A DNA stretch of 64,000 nt from an uncultured SAR86 cluster bacterium (GCA_902523885.1 CABZAV010000003.1:131920-195919), one strand, 5' to 3'. Shown: positions 31,512 through 41,122, counted from the first letter of the stretch. Notes: a model not told the origin generated them from the sequence alone. A program made the numbers and translations.

Positions 31512-33416
31512 ATGGCAATAAATACAGATAATTTTAATTTTGATCCAGATCAATTAAGAGACAAATATAGGCAAGAGAGAGATAAGAGGCTAAGAGCTGA
31601 CGGCAACGATCAATACAAAGAAGTTGAAGGTGATTTTAAGTACTTTGTTGAAGATCCGTATACAGAAAAAGTTGAAAAAAATTCAGAAAGCTTTATTACT
31701 GAAGTTGCAATTATTGGCGGTGGTTTTGGAGGAATTTTAGCTGCTTCTAGACTTAGAATGTCTGGAATAGATGATTTTAAAATAATTGAAAAGGGTGGAG
31801 ATTTTGGAGGAACTTGGTACTGGAATCGCTATCCAGGAGCATCATGCGATATAGAATCATACATTTACTTTCCTTTGCTTGAAGAAACCAAATTCGTACC
31901 TAAGCACAAATATACTAATGCTCCTGAAACCTTAGAATACATTGGTAAAATTTCGGAAAAATTTAAACTTGCAGAAAACGCTATTTTTCAAACTGAAGTG
32001 ACGGAAGTAATCTGGCTAGAAAAAGAGGGTTTGTGGAAAATATCGACAAATAAGGGCAACGACATTAGAGCAAAATATGTGGTTCATTCTAATGGTCCCT
32101 TAAATAGACCAAAATTACCAGCTATTGAGGGAATCAATGATTTTGAAGGGCATACCTTTCATACAAGCAGGTGGGACTATGCCTATACAGGTGGAAGTTC
32201 CAAGGGAAATCTAGAGAATTTAAAAAATAAAAAAGTCGCCATTATAGGAACAGGCGCTACGGCAGTTCAGTGCATCCCCCATTTAGGAGAAGCAGCGAAA
32301 GAATTATATGTTTTTCAAAGGACTCCATCATCAATAGACGAAAGAAATAACTCTGAAACAGATGAAGAGTGGTTTAAAAAATTAAAACCTGGTTGGCATA
32401 ACGAAAGGAGAGAAAACTTTGAAGGCTTCTTAACAGGAAATTTCCAGCAAAAAGATTTGGTTAATGACGGTTGGACAGAAATTTTTAGGACTATATTAGG
32501 TAGTATTAGAAGCAGTGCACCATCCAAATTAACAATGTTTTTTTGGTTTTTAGGTGGGTTATTTAGAAGAGATTTTTACAAGAAAGGAATTAAAAATTAT
32601 CTGATGGACAAATTTATCAAACATGTGGGTGAAGATAATTTAATGAATAAAGTTGAGATGGTTGATTTCGAAAAAATGGAAAAAATAAGAGCTAGAGCTG
32701 AGGAAATTGTTAATGATCCAAAAACTGCCGAATCATTAAAACCTTATTATAGACAGTTTTGCAAACGTCCATGTTTTCACGATGAATACTTAAAAACTTA
32801 TAATAGAGAATCAGTGACGCTCGTAGATACTGACGGGAAAGGATTAGATAAGATTACAGAAAAAGGAATTTTCTTTAACGGGAAAGAATATCAAGTTGAT
32901 TGCATTATTTTTGCAACAGGTTTTGAGGTTGGCACAGAATATACTCGGAGAAGTGGATATGAGATTGTAGGCAAAAATAATTTATCAATTTCAGAAAAAT
33001 GGAAAGATGGTCTAGTCACATATCACGGTATGCATTGCAGAGGCTTTCCAAACACTTTCTTTTTTGGACCAGCTCAGGGCGGCTTCACAGCAAACTATAC
33101 TCACTCTTTGGATGAGCAAAGTATTCATTTGTCATATATTTTGGATACGATGAAGAAAGAAGGCAAAAATTATGTAGAGGCTTCAGAAAAAGCAGAAAAA
33201 AACTGGGTAAATACTGTGATAGAAAAAGCTAGAAACATGCAGGCTTTTCAAGAGAGTTGTACACCGGGATATTATAATAATGAAGGTAAGCCTAATACAT
33301 CACCGCAAAATAATCCCTATGGCGGCGGCTCTTTAGAATTTTTTAGTTTAATGAAAAAATGGAGAAAAAAAGGTTCTTTAGAGGGCTTGGAACTTCAAAG
33401 TAATTCTTTTAACTAA
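31512..33416 (+). CDS. Baeyer-Villiger-type flavin monooxygenase
   Basis: A 634-residue class B flavin monooxygenase. The FAD motif is IGGGFGGI (about 68-75), GTWYWNRYPGASCDIES follows, the BVMO fingerprint FEGHTFHTSRW is at 211-221, and the NADPH motif is GTGATA at about 246-251. C-terminal IFATGFEVG is also typical. These enzymes turn ketones into esters or lactones with O2. The N-terminal extension of about 60 residues fits the larger BVMOs (such as those acting on phenylacetone or cyclic ketones). It is followed by three esterase-like genes that could cleave the products. Confidence 0.92.
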   Translation: MAINTDNFNFDPDQLRDKYRQERDKRLRADGNDQYKEVEGDFKYFVEDPYTEKVEKNSESFITEVAIIGGGFGGILAASRLRMSGIDDFKIIEKGGDFGGTWYWNRYPGASCDIESYIYFPLLEETKFVPKHKYTNAPETLEYIGKISEKFKLAENAIFQTEVTEVIWLEKEGLWKISTNKGNDIRAKYVVHSNGPLNRPKLPAIEGINDFEGHTFHTSRWDYAYTGGSSKGNLENLKNKKVAIIGTGATAVQCIPHLGEAAKELYVFQRTPSSIDERNNSETDEEWFKKLKPGWHNERRENFEGFLTGNFQQKDLVNDGWTEIFRTILGSIRSSAPSKLTMFFWFLGGLFRRDFYKKGIKNYLMDKFIKHVGEDNLMNKVEMVDFEKMEKIRARAEEIVNDPKTAESLKPYYRQFCKRPCFHDEYLKTYNRESVTLVDTDGKGLDKITEKGIFFNGKEYQVDCIIFATGFEVGTEYTRRSGYEIVGKNNLSISEKWKDGLVTYHGMHCRGFPNTFFFGPAQGGFTANYTHSLDEQSIHLSYILDTMKKEGKNYVEASEKAEKNWVNTVIEKARNMQAFQESCTPGYYNNEGKPNTSPQNNPYGGGSLEFFSLMKKWRKKGSLEGLELQSNSFN

Positions 33417-33440
33417 GAAAAAGAAAAAGGGGAGAACTTA

Positions 33441-34664
33441 ATGGAAACATTTCCAGTAGCTGGTCATTGCGATCCAAAATTTAAAAAAATTGAATCAATT
33501 TTTTCTGAAGCAATTAATTCAGGACATGAACTAGGTGCATCATTAGCTATCGAGTATGAAGGCGAAATGGTTGTTAATTTATTTGGCGGACACAAAGATG
33601 AAAAAAGAGAAAAAGTTTGGGAACAAAATACTTGGGTAAATGTTTTTTCGGTAACCAAAGCGGTAACCGCCACTTGTATAGCTAAATTAATTGAAGAAGG
33701 AAAACTGGATTGTAATGAAAAAGTAACTACTTATTGGCCTGAATATGGAAACAATGGCAAGGAAAATACAAAAGTAAGTGACTTTTTATGTCATCGCGCA
33801 GGAATGTTTGGGTTTTCGGAAGGTATTCCAATTACCAATTGGACAAAATTTGAACATTTTAGAGAAGCGTTAGAAAAACAAAAACCTATTCGAGAACCAG
33901 GATCGTCTCAAGGGTATCATGCATTAACATATGGATGGCTTGTCGGAGAGATAATTAGAAGAGTGGATGGCAGGTCCGTCGGAAAATATTTTGAGGAGGA
34001 AATTGCTGCTCCGTTTGGAATAGATTTCAAAATTGGATTAACCCCTGAAGATTTTTCTAATTGTGCTGATATGATCATGATAGATAGAGACGACGCCCAA
34101 GTTTTCCCTTTAGAAAAAATTAAATATATACCATCATTCCTTTTGCCTAGACAACTTAAAAATATGAAAAACGCAATTGTCGGCGGAGACTTCTATTGGG
34201 CATTTCAATCATTAGCACAAGGAGCGGGATTAACTGGAGTTAATGATCCAGAATGGCGATGTGCAGAAATCCCTTCCGCAAATGGACATGGCAGTGCAGA
34301 AGGTTTGGCTAAACTTTATGGAATATTAAGTTCTGGTGGTTCAAGAGATAATAAAAAGCTCATTTCTCCTCAGACTTTAGATTTAATAACAACGCAAATT
34401 TCTAACGGACCTGACACTGTTCTGATGGGAGGTGATGTAGCTTTTGGTCTTGGTTATATGTTGTATAACAAGACTGCTAGAGTAGAAGAGTCGCCAAAGC
34501 ATACCAAAGGATACTTCGGGCATGCAGGAATAGGTGGGGCAGTTGCTTACGGTGATAAAGATAAAAATCTGGGATTTGCTTTTGTGTGTAACAAAGAACA
34601 TGAAATCAGGGAGCTCTATAAAACCTCTAATCAAATATCTAAAGCGTTGCATACATTGATTTAA
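33441..34664 (+). CDS. Serine hydrolase, SxxK esterase (family VIII-like)
   Basis: A 407-residue beta-lactamase-fold hydrolase without signal peptide. The nucleophile motif is S70-V-T-K73; SQGYHALTYGWLVGEIIRRV holds the Tyr-type second motif, and GHAGIGGAVAYGD lies near the C-terminal motif. It resembles family VIII carboxylesterases. A strong GGGGAG ribosome site precedes it, 24 bp after the monooxygenase, so it is in the same operon and may hydrolyse the BVMO product. Confidence 0.87.
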   Translation: METFPVAGHCDPKFKKIESIFSEAINSGHELGASLAIEYEGEMVVNLFGGHKDEKREKVWEQNTWVNVFSVTKAVTATCIAKLIEEGKLDCNEKVTTYWPEYGNNGKENTKVSDFLCHRAGMFGFSEGIPITNWTKFEHFREALEKQKPIREPGSSQGYHALTYGWLVGEIIRRVDGRSVGKYFEEEIAAPFGIDFKIGLTPEDFSNCADMIMIDRDDAQVFPLEKIKYIPSFLLPRQLKNMKNAIVGGDFYWAFQSLAQGAGLTGVNDPEWRCAEIPSANGHGSAEGLAKLYGILSSGGSRDNKKLISPQTLDLITTQISNGPDTVLMGGDVAFGLGYMLYNKTARVEESPKHTKGYFGHAGIGGAVAYGDKDKNLGFAFVCNKEHEIRELYKTSNQISKALHTLI

Positions 34665-34665
34665 A

Positions 34666-35937
34666 ATGAAAACCCTAAATAAAAAAATAAAATATTTTTT
34701 CATTTTTTTATTATTTATTTTTTCTTCTTTTTCGAAATCAATTGAACTTGAAACGGCTGATCCAGAAGAAGAAGGATTTTCTAAAGCGAGATTAGAGAGA
34801 ATTGCACCCGCAATGGGAAAATATATTAACGCAAATCTCACACCAGGAGTTTTAACAGCAATAATGAGAAATGGAAAAATTATTCATTTCGAAACACAAG
34901 GTTATATGGACGTAGAGGCTAAAAAGCCAATGAGAGACGATGCAATTTTTAGAATCGCATCAATGACAAAACCAATAGCATCCATCGCTTTGATGATTTT
35001 ATGGGAAGAAGGACTCTTCCAATTAAATGATCCAGTATCCAAATTTATTCCTTCATTTAAAAAAGTTAAAGTCAGTACAACTTCAGATGCAAGTGGTAAA
35101 ACTGGCAAATTAATCGATCCTAAGCGTGAGCCAACTATTAGAGATATGCTCACTCATACTGCAGGCCTTGCAAATAGTTATTTAGGAAATTCAACGGCTT
35201 ATGATGAAATTATGAATGCAGAGCCTTTAGCTAAAAGTAATGCAGAAAGAATTAACCGACTTTCTAAAATACCACTGAACTATCATCCTGGCGAAAGTTG
35301 GGAATATTCCCATGCTACAGACGTTGTAGGACATTTAGTAGAAGTAATTTCAGGCGAATCCTTAGATATTTTTTTAAGAAAACGAATTTTTGAGCCACTA
35401 GATATGCGAGATACACATTTCTATCTAGATGATACTAAAGATGGAAGATTGACAGCTCAGTATGCACCTGGCGAAAAAATGAAAATAGAACTTAGAGATC
35501 CGGGTTCTGATGAAAGTAGATGGATCCAATCACCTAGATATTTATATAGTGGAGCTGGCGGACTGGTTTCCACTGCTCGTGATTATCTAAGATTTCAACA
35601 AATGATTTTAAATAATGGCAAATTAAATGAAGTAAGAATATTGGCTCCCTCAACAGTCTCGTTAATATTAGAAAATCATACTTCAGACTTTTTAATATGG
35701 TTATATGGAAAGGGCGTAGGTTTTGGACTTGGCTATGGTGTTGTTACTGACAGAGGGGAGGCTTCGACAACTATGGCGGAAGGCTCAGCTTTTTGGGGAG
35801 GAGCTTATTGCACGCTTTCGTGGATAGATCCAAAAAATAACTTAACAGGCTTAATAATGACTCAACTTCGTCCCTATAGGCATATAAACATCAGACAAGA
35901 TTTTCAGGTTCTTACTTATCAAGCTCTCATAGAATAA
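34666..35937 (+). CDS. Exported serine hydrolase, SxxK fold
   Basis: A 423-residue hydrolase with a signal peptide (MKTLNKKIKYFFIFLLFIFSSFSKS). The active-site motif is S99-M-T-K102, HTAGLANSY and YSHATDVVGHLVE give the second motif region, and EGSAFWGGAYCT the third. Related proteins act as esterases or D-aminopeptidase-like enzymes. The start is 1 bp after the preceding stop. Unlike its upstream neighbour it is exported to the periplasm, so the pair could act on the same ester in two compartments. Confidence 0.87.
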   Translation: MKTLNKKIKYFFIFLLFIFSSFSKSIELETADPEEEGFSKARLERIAPAMGKYINANLTPGVLTAIMRNGKIIHFETQGYMDVEAKKPMRDDAIFRIASMTKPIASIALMILWEEGLFQLNDPVSKFIPSFKKVKVSTTSDASGKTGKLIDPKREPTIRDMLTHTAGLANSYLGNSTAYDEIMNAEPLAKSNAERINRLSKIPLNYHPGESWEYSHATDVVGHLVEVISGESLDIFLRKRIFEPLDMRDTHFYLDDTKDGRLTAQYAPGEKMKIELRDPGSDESRWIQSPRYLYSGAGGLVSTARDYLRFQQMILNNGKLNEVRILAPSTVSLILENHTSDFLIWLYGKGVGFGLGYGVVTDRGEASTTMAEGSAFWGGAYCTLSWIDPKNNLTGLIMTQLRPYRHINIRQDFQVLTYQALIE

Positions 35938-35942
35938 CGAAA

Positions 35943-36566
35943 ATGAGAATTCACTGGATAATTTCTATATTTTCTTACTTAGCTTTTATAATTTGGTATA
36001 CCAATTTATCAGGTCCTTTGTCTCCAGCTGAAATTGATCTCGTAATGGAAAGAATAGATAAAGGCGAGTCTACGATTTCTAAAGAAGATAGATCAAACTT
36101 CCTAGAATTCCTTCGCAATGATGACGGAGGTGATTTTTATATGGTTAATTTCTTAGACGTTAATGAAAACCCACCAATCATGGAAAAGACGGGTGAGTCA
36201 GCTTCAGCATCTGACCTCTTGGATTATTATATGGAGTATATGTACCCAGAATTATTTATAAGAGCTTCTCATCCTGTATTCGTAGGAAATGTCTCTGCAA
36301 GTGCATTGGACCACATAGGCGCAGAAGAGACTAAGGAGTGGGATCGAACTGCAATTATGCGATACAGAAGTATTAGAGATATGTTAGAAATAGCTAATAA
36401 TGAAATATTCTCAGAAAGACACGAATATAAAATAAATGCATTAATAAAAACCATTGCTATCCCGGTAAGTGCGCCTCTTTTTCTTGATTTTAGAATAGTA
36501 ATTTTCCTATTTTTGTTAACATTAACTTTACTTGTAGACAAATTAAGAGTTCGAAATAAAATTTGA
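35943..36566 (+). CDS. Membrane-anchored DUF1330-like protein, unknown function
   Basis: A 207-residue protein with an N-terminal TM helix (HWIISIFSYLAFIIWYT) and a C-terminal TM helix (FRIVIFLFLLTLTLLV). Between them, FYMVNFLDVNENP, HPVFVGNV and TAIMRYRSIRDMLEIANNEIF with a later HEYKINALI resemble the dimeric alpha/beta-barrel of DUF1330/EthD-type proteins. The two flanking helices are unusual for that fold. It sits 5 bp after the exported hydrolase, so likely in the same operon. Confidence 0.6.
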   Translation: MRIHWIISIFSYLAFIIWYTNLSGPLSPAEIDLVMERIDKGESTISKEDRSNFLEFLRNDDGGDFYMVNFLDVNENPPIMEKTGESASASDLLDYYMEYMYPELFIRASHPVFVGNVSASALDHIGAEETKEWDRTAIMRYRSIRDMLEIANNEIFSERHEYKINALIKTIAIPVSAPLFLDFRIVIFLFLLTLTLLVDKLRVRNKI

Positions 36567-36578
36567 TGGAGGGTCAAA

Positions 36579-37070
36579 ATGCCAGCTATTTCCTTTTTGG
36601 GTTGGGTTCATACTATTTTGGGTATCTCAGCACTTCTAATAGGTTTTTATTCTTTAGCCAAATACAGATTCATAAAAGCTAAAAACCTTTCAGGTGAAAT
36701 ATACCTTTTTACTACTTTGATTGTGGCAATATCTTCTTTATTTATTTACCACCAAGGAGGATTTGGTCCAGCTCATTTTATGGGCGTATTAGCAATATTA
36801 GCGGTATTAGTTGGATATGTGGTGGAAAAGAAAAGAATTTTTGGAATTTTGTCGCCTTACTTAGAAACAATTGCATACACATCCACTTTTTTATTCCATG
36901 TTCTGCCTGCCATTACAGATGGACTTAGAAGACTTCCGCCCAACGACCCTTTCATAAATTCTTTTGAAGATCCGCTCTTACTAAATTTCTTTTTGCTCTT
37001 TACAAGTATGTATATAGTAGGGCTTGGAATTCAATTTATATTAATTTTTAGAAACAAACATTTAGCTTAG
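36579..37070 (+). CDS. Integral membrane protein, DUF2306-like
   Basis: A 163-residue protein with about four TM helices (FLGWVHTILGISALLIGFYS, EIYLFTTLIVAISSLFIY, HFMGVLAILAVLVGYVV, FFLLFTSMYIVGLGIQFIL) and conserved polar spots (His12, GGFGPAHFMG, LFHVLPAITDGLRRLP). It resembles small DUF2306-type membrane proteins of unknown role. A strong GGAGGG ribosome site precedes it. Confidence 0.6.
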   Translation: MPAISFLGWVHTILGISALLIGFYSLAKYRFIKAKNLSGEIYLFTTLIVAISSLFIYHQGGFGPAHFMGVLAILAVLVGYVVEKKRIFGILSPYLETIAYTSTFLFHVLPAITDGLRRLPPNDPFINSFEDPLLLNFFLLFTSMYIVGLGIQFILIFRNKHLA

Positions 37071-37083
37071 AAAAGGAGAAAAA

Positions 37084-38220
37084 ATGACAGATTTAAAATC
37101 AAAAGAAATTAGATCGGAAATAACTAGTGAGGGTAAATTAAACTTATCTATTGTCACCTCGGATGTACCAACTCCAAGTGACGACGAAGTATTAATAAAA
37201 GTCGAAGCATCACCTATCAACCCCTCTGATTTGGGTTTATTGATAAGTTTTGCTGCTGATCTAGATAGCATTTCATCTCAAGGTTCGGGTGATGACACAG
37301 TTACGTCAATGGGAATTCATCCGGGTTTAATGCAGTCTATGAAACCAAGAATAGATAAATCTATGAAAGTTGGAAATGAGGGCGGAGGAGTCATAGTTGA
37401 TGCAGGAAAAAATGCAAAAAATTTAATAGGTAAAACAGTTGGTGTTGCCGGAGGAGCGATGTACTCACAATACCGTTGTTTGCCAGCAATGAGTTGTTTG
37501 GTTATGAATGAAGGGACGACTTCAGCTGAAGCAGCTTCTTCCTTCGTGAATCCTTTAACAGCACTTGGGTTTACCGAAACCATGAAACTAGAAAATCATT
37601 CAGCATTAGTTCACACAGCTGCCGCCTCTAATCTTGGACAAATGTTGGTAAAAATCTGTCTGGCCGACGATATACCTCTTGTCAATATTGTAAGAAAAGA
37701 GGAACACGTTGAATTATTAAAAAATTTAGGTGCCAAATATATTTGCAATACTTCAGATGAAAATTTTATAAAGAATTTAATAGATTGCCTGGTGGAGACT
37801 GGAGCCACGTTAGGATTCGATGCGACTGGGGGTGGAAACGAGGGTAAATTGGCAGGACAAATTTTATCGGCCATGGAAGTTGCAGCAAATAAAAATGCCA
37901 CGGAATATAGTCGTTACGGTTCTGATACATACAAACAGGTTTACATTTATGGAGGTCTGGACCCAACTCCAACGGTACTCAATAGATCTTTTGGATTATC
38001 TTGGGGGCTAGGCGGATGGCTGTTAACTCCTTTTATAGGAAGGGTAGGAACGGAGAAATTTCAGGAAATGCGAGATAGAGTTGCCAGAGAAATCACAACT
38101 ACTTTTGCAAGTAGCTACACAAAAGAAGTCTCCTTAGAAGAAATGCTAGAACCGGATGCAATTAAAACTTATGCAAAACAAGCAACTGGAACTAAATATT
38201 TAGTTACGCCACATAAGTAA
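37084..38220 (+). CDS. MDR-family zinc-independent oxidoreductase (quinone-reductase-like)
   Basis: A 378-residue medium-chain dehydrogenase/reductase. VLIKVEASPINPSDLGLL is the typical N-domain start of quinone oxidoreductase-like members, GNEGGGVIVDAG follows, and the cofactor domain holds LVHTAAASNLGQMLVKIC in place of the classic GxGxxG. No zinc ligands of alcohol dehydrogenases are seen. Substrate is unknown; ketone or enone reduction would fit next to the BVMO. AAAAGGAG gives a good ribosome site. Confidence 0.82.
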   Translation: MTDLKSKEIRSEITSEGKLNLSIVTSDVPTPSDDEVLIKVEASPINPSDLGLLISFAADLDSISSQGSGDDTVTSMGIHPGLMQSMKPRIDKSMKVGNEGGGVIVDAGKNAKNLIGKTVGVAGGAMYSQYRCLPAMSCLVMNEGTTSAEAASSFVNPLTALGFTETMKLENHSALVHTAAASNLGQMLVKICLADDIPLVNIVRKEEHVELLKNLGAKYICNTSDENFIKNLIDCLVETGATLGFDATGGGNEGKLAGQILSAMEVAANKNATEYSRYGSDTYKQVYIYGGLDPTPTVLNRSFGLSWGLGGWLLTPFIGRVGTEKFQEMRDRVAREITTTFASSYTKEVSLEEMLEPDAIKTYAKQATGTKYLVTPHK

Positions 38221-38223
38221 TTT

Positions 38224-38478
38224 ATGTTTCTCAGACTATTTGGGGTAGGTTTAATCTTATTGTCTGCAGCTGTGTATCCATTAATAGGAGCAATAGCAAT
38301 TAGTTCTTCATTCAATGTAACTGAAAAAGCAATATTTTCTTCTTTAGTCTATGCCTTAAGTTGGATAATCCTAATAATAGGAGCTTATTTTGCTGGACCA
38401 GAGCTTATAGAAAAATTAAAAACTATGTCTGCAAACTTAAAAAATAGGATTTTTGCAAAAATAAGTAAGAAGGAATAA
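38224..38478 (+). CDS. Small two-TM membrane protein
   Basis: An 84-residue protein with two TM helices (LFGVGLILLSAAVYPLIGAIAI and ALSWIILIIGAYFAG) and a short basic C-terminal tail (LKNRIFAKISKKE). I recognise no family. It lies 3 bp after the MDR gene and overlaps the next hydrolase by 1 nt (TAATG), so translation is coupled within the operon. Confidence 0.6.
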   Translation: MFLRLFGVGLILLSAAVYPLIGAIAISSSFNVTEKAIFSSLVYALSWIILIIGAYFAGPELIEKLKTMSANLKNRIFAKISKKE

Positions 38479-39689
38479 TGAAAATGAACTGGATAATTTT
38501 TAGCAGCATCTTTATCTTGCTTATATTAGCTATAATATTTGGACCTAATGCCTGGAGGCTTTACAAAGTGGCTAACCTTTTTGACAAAAAAACTATTTCT
38601 TATAACTTCATAAATATGAAGGAGTTTTTTCCAACTTCCACACTAATAAAAGCTTCAATCAGTCCTCATGTCTTTAAAAGAAGAGAAGGTTTTACTCTGC
38701 CTGAGTTTTACGAATTTGAAGGAAAAGAAGAGCAGATTCAAGCAGCCATAGATTACTTTAATACCGATGGATTAATGATCTTACAAGATGGTGAGGTTTT
38801 ATATGAAAATTATTGGAATGAAAATAAAGAAAACAGTAGACATATTATTTGGTCTGTTTCTAAATCTTTTTTGTCCGCTTTGGTAGGAATAGCACTAGAT
38901 GAAGGTCTGATAGATGATATCAACGATCCAATAATTAAATATCTAAAGGATTTTAAAGGAACAGGCTATGAAGGAGTCTCAATTAAAAATTTATTACAAA
39001 TGTCATCTGGAATAGAATTTAATGAAGACTATGGAGATCCAAATTCAGATATTAATAGATACGCCAGAGTAACTGCTACTGGAACATCACAAAGAGAATT
39101 TGCTAAAACACTGAAGAATTCGAGAGAACCAGGCACTTACAATCATTACATTAGTTTAGATTCTCAAATGTTGGGAATGTTAGTCGCAGAAGTAACTAAT
39201 TTAACCGTCAAGGAATATCTTCACGAAAAGATTTGGAGTCAAATCGGAATGCAAGATGATGCTTTTTATCTTACCGACAGACAAGAAGTAGAAATGTCTT
39301 TAGGAGGTTTGAATGTAACGCTTAGAGATATGGCTAAATTCGGGCAGCTATACTTGAATAAGGGTAGTTGGAATGGAAAACAAGTAGTACCGGCTGAATG
39401 GGTTTCAATCTCAACAATTCCATTGGACGAACACGTCCAACCCAATGCTGGAGAAGAATTTACCTCAGATGCCTGGGGCTATGGTTATCAATGGTGGGTT
39501 CCAGGTCCAAAAGTATCAGATTATTCTGCGCATGGAATTTATAATCAATTTATTTATGTTAATCCTGAATCAAAAGTAGTAATAGCTAAAACATCATCTA
39601 ATTATAATTTTGTTGAAGAGAGGCAATATACTAAAGATGCTCATATCGCTATTTTTAGAGCTATTGCAAAATCTATTTCCCAAAGATAG
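38478..39689 (+). CDS. Membrane-anchored serine hydrolase, SxxK fold
   Basis: A 403-residue hydrolase. An uncleaved N-terminal helix (WIIFSSIFILLILAIIFGP) probably anchors it in the inner membrane with the domain in the periplasm. The nucleophile motif is S126-V-S-K129; NHYISLDSQMLGMLV carries the second motif region and SAHGIYNQFIYVNPE the third. It resembles the 29740-30885 hydrolase more than its two operon partners (both have SVSKSF and a FIYV/AIYV-like end). Confidence 0.86.
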   Translation: MKMNWIIFSSIFILLILAIIFGPNAWRLYKVANLFDKKTISYNFINMKEFFPTSTLIKASISPHVFKRREGFTLPEFYEFEGKEEQIQAAIDYFNTDGLMILQDGEVLYENYWNENKENSRHIIWSVSKSFLSALVGIALDEGLIDDINDPIIKYLKDFKGTGYEGVSIKNLLQMSSGIEFNEDYGDPNSDINRYARVTATGTSQREFAKTLKNSREPGTYNHYISLDSQMLGMLVAEVTNLTVKEYLHEKIWSQIGMQDDAFYLTDRQEVEMSLGGLNVTLRDMAKFGQLYLNKGSWNGKQVVPAEWVSISTIPLDEHVQPNAGEEFTSDAWGYGYQWWVPGPKVSDYSAHGIYNQFIYVNPESKVVIAKTSSNYNFVEERQYTKDAHIAIFRAIAKSISQR

Positions 39690-39825
39690 TTTTTATGTTG
39701 AATTCTTCAACCAAAACAATTGTTCTTTTAGTGGTTTTTTTGAGCTAACAGGAGATAATGATCGAGATATAGAGTTTATAAAAAATTTAAACCAAAAATA
39801 CTTAGTAACTTTTAAGGAGGGGTAA
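39637..39825 (+). other. Small reading frame of doubtful status
   Basis: This frame starts inside the end of the hydrolase gene and fills the gap before MAPEG. The part beyond 39690 (FFELTGDNDRDIEFIKNL and QKYLVTFKEG) looks protein-like, but no start codon in frame lies clear of the upstream gene. It could be a small coupled gene with a 53-nt overlap or a decayed gene. Confidence 0.2.
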
Positions 39826-39831
39826 TTAGTT

Positions 39832-40248
39832 ATGGAAATTTATCAAATTGCATTCATAGGATTGTGGCTTATCCTGGCAACAATCGTTCTCCAAGCAATG
39901 ATTATGGTGGGAGCACACAGAGCTCAAAAAGATTATAAAGTTGGAAAAATTGACCCTAATTTAGGTCAAGAGTCTTTCTTTTTTAGAAGTCATAGAGCTT
40001 TTTGGAATTCATTGGAAAATATCATTCCCTTTTTAGGAATGTCTATTGTTGCAATCTTGGCCAGTTATAGTTCGTTTAAATTAGGAATAGTGGTTTGGAT
40101 TTATGCAATTTCTAGAATCATTCACATGTTGCTTTACTATTATATAGCTACTGAAAAAAACCCCAGCCCTAGAAGTTATTTTTATGGCTTCGGATTGTTA
40201 GCTACGCTTTATTTAATAGTAGACCTAGGAATCTTTTTGATATTTTAG
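39832..40248 (+). CDS. MAPEG family membrane protein
   Basis: A 138-residue four-TM protein of the MAPEG superfamily. The family core is seen in AHRAQKDYKVGKIDPNLG and FFRSHRAFWNSLENIIPF (the N-x-x-E/N-N-x-x-P region), then RIIHMLLYYY. MAPEG proteins include glutathione-dependent enzymes, but many bacterial members have no known activity. GAGGGG before the ATG is a good ribosome site. It closes the run that starts with the BVMO. Confidence 0.85.
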   Translation: MEIYQIAFIGLWLILATIVLQAMIMVGAHRAQKDYKVGKIDPNLGQESFFFRSHRAFWNSLENIIPFLGMSIVAILASYSSFKLGIVVWIYAISRIIHMLLYYYIATEKNPSPRSYFYGFGLLATLYLIVDLGIFLIF

Positions 40249-40256
40249 ATTCAACA

Positions 40257-40262
40257 TATAAT
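40257..40262 (+). promoter_or_regulatory. -10 box of glycosyltransferase-rhamnose operon
   Basis: A perfect TATAAT ends 5 nt before the ATG at 40268, just after the MAPEG stop at 40248. TTGATA at 40237-40242 is the closest -35-like sequence, but the 14-bp spacing is short. Confidence 0.45.
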
Positions 40263-40267
40263 TAACT

Positions 40268-41122
40268 ATGAGTCTTTTAAAGGAAAGTATTTCCTTTGTA
40301 ATCGTATGTTATAAAAGTAGCGAAGCTTTAAAGTTACTTTTGCTTTCAATTCCAAAAGAAATAGAAGTTATCTTAGTCGACAACTCTCAAGACGAAGAGA
40401 CAAGAAAAATTTCTGACGCATATGATTGCATCTTAATACAAAACAAAGAAAACATTGGGTATGGTTCAGCATGCAACCTTGGAGCAATAAAAGCTACTGG
40501 TAATTATCTATTTTTTGTTAATCCTGATTCTGAGATTCAGCCTAATGCTCTAGAAGAATTGATCAAAGCGGTTAAAACCTATCCCGATGCAAGCGCCTTC
40601 AATCCTAAAATTGTCAATAAAGTTGGTAAACAAAGCTTTAAAAGAAGATCTGTCCTTCTTGCAAAATCTGAATGGATGAGCAGAACTTTTCCTATATCCG
40701 ATAGCGAAGTATCAGTTTTAAGTGGTGCTGCAATTTTTATCAAGAAAGAAAACTTTCTGAAAGTTTCAGGATTCGACGAAGAAATCTTTTTGTATCATGA
40801 AGACGATGACATCTCTATAAGGCTAAAAAATGAAATTGGTTCACTAATGTATGTTCATAACTCAGTGATAAAGCACATTGGCGGAAGTTCTAGTTCAAGG
40901 AACAAGTCTATAGCGGCAATCAAGGGTTATCATATGGGAAGATCAAGAGTTTATTCACAAAAAAAACATAACCATAAAGCGGTTACAATAAAGAACGTGA
41001 CACTGGCCATGATTCAAATTTTTTCTCCCGAAATGCTCTTTTCAGAAAGAAAAAGAGCCAAATACATATCTTTTTTAAAAGGCGTACTTGCAGAAATAAA
41101 TTTATCAGGGTTTAGTAGATGA
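40268..41122 (+). CDS. Family 2 glycosyltransferase (rhamnosyltransferase-like)
   Basis: A 284-residue GT-A fold enzyme. The pattern SFVIVCYKSSEALK, VILVDNSQDEE, ENIGYGSACNLGA and FFVNPDSEIQPNA (DxD-like), then GAAIFIKKENF and FLYHEDDDISIRL, matches GT2 enzymes that add rhamnose or similar sugars to polysaccharides. It overlaps rfbB by 4 nt (ATGA) and leads the dTDP-L-rhamnose operon, so dTDP-rhamnose is its likely donor. Confidence 0.87.
   Translation: MSLLKESISFVIVCYKSSEALKLLLLSIPKEIEVILVDNSQDEETRKISDAYDCILIQNKENIGYGSACNLGAIKATGNYLFFVNPDSEIQPNALEELIKAVKTYPDASAFNPKIVNKVGKQSFKRRSVLLAKSEWMSRTFPISDSEVSVLSGAAIFIKKENFLKVSGFDEEIFLYHEDDDISIRLKNEIGSLMYVHNSVIKHIGGSSSSRNKSIAAIKGYHMGRSRVYSQKKHNHKAVTIKNVTLAMIQIFSPEMLFSERKRAKYISFLKGVLAEINLSGFSR

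Noticed and set aside
34383..34841. 152-codon reading frame on the minus strand over two serine hydrolase genes
   Set aside because: It lies opposite two clear coding genes, spans their junction and gives a low-complexity, non-family protein. It is a shadow frame.
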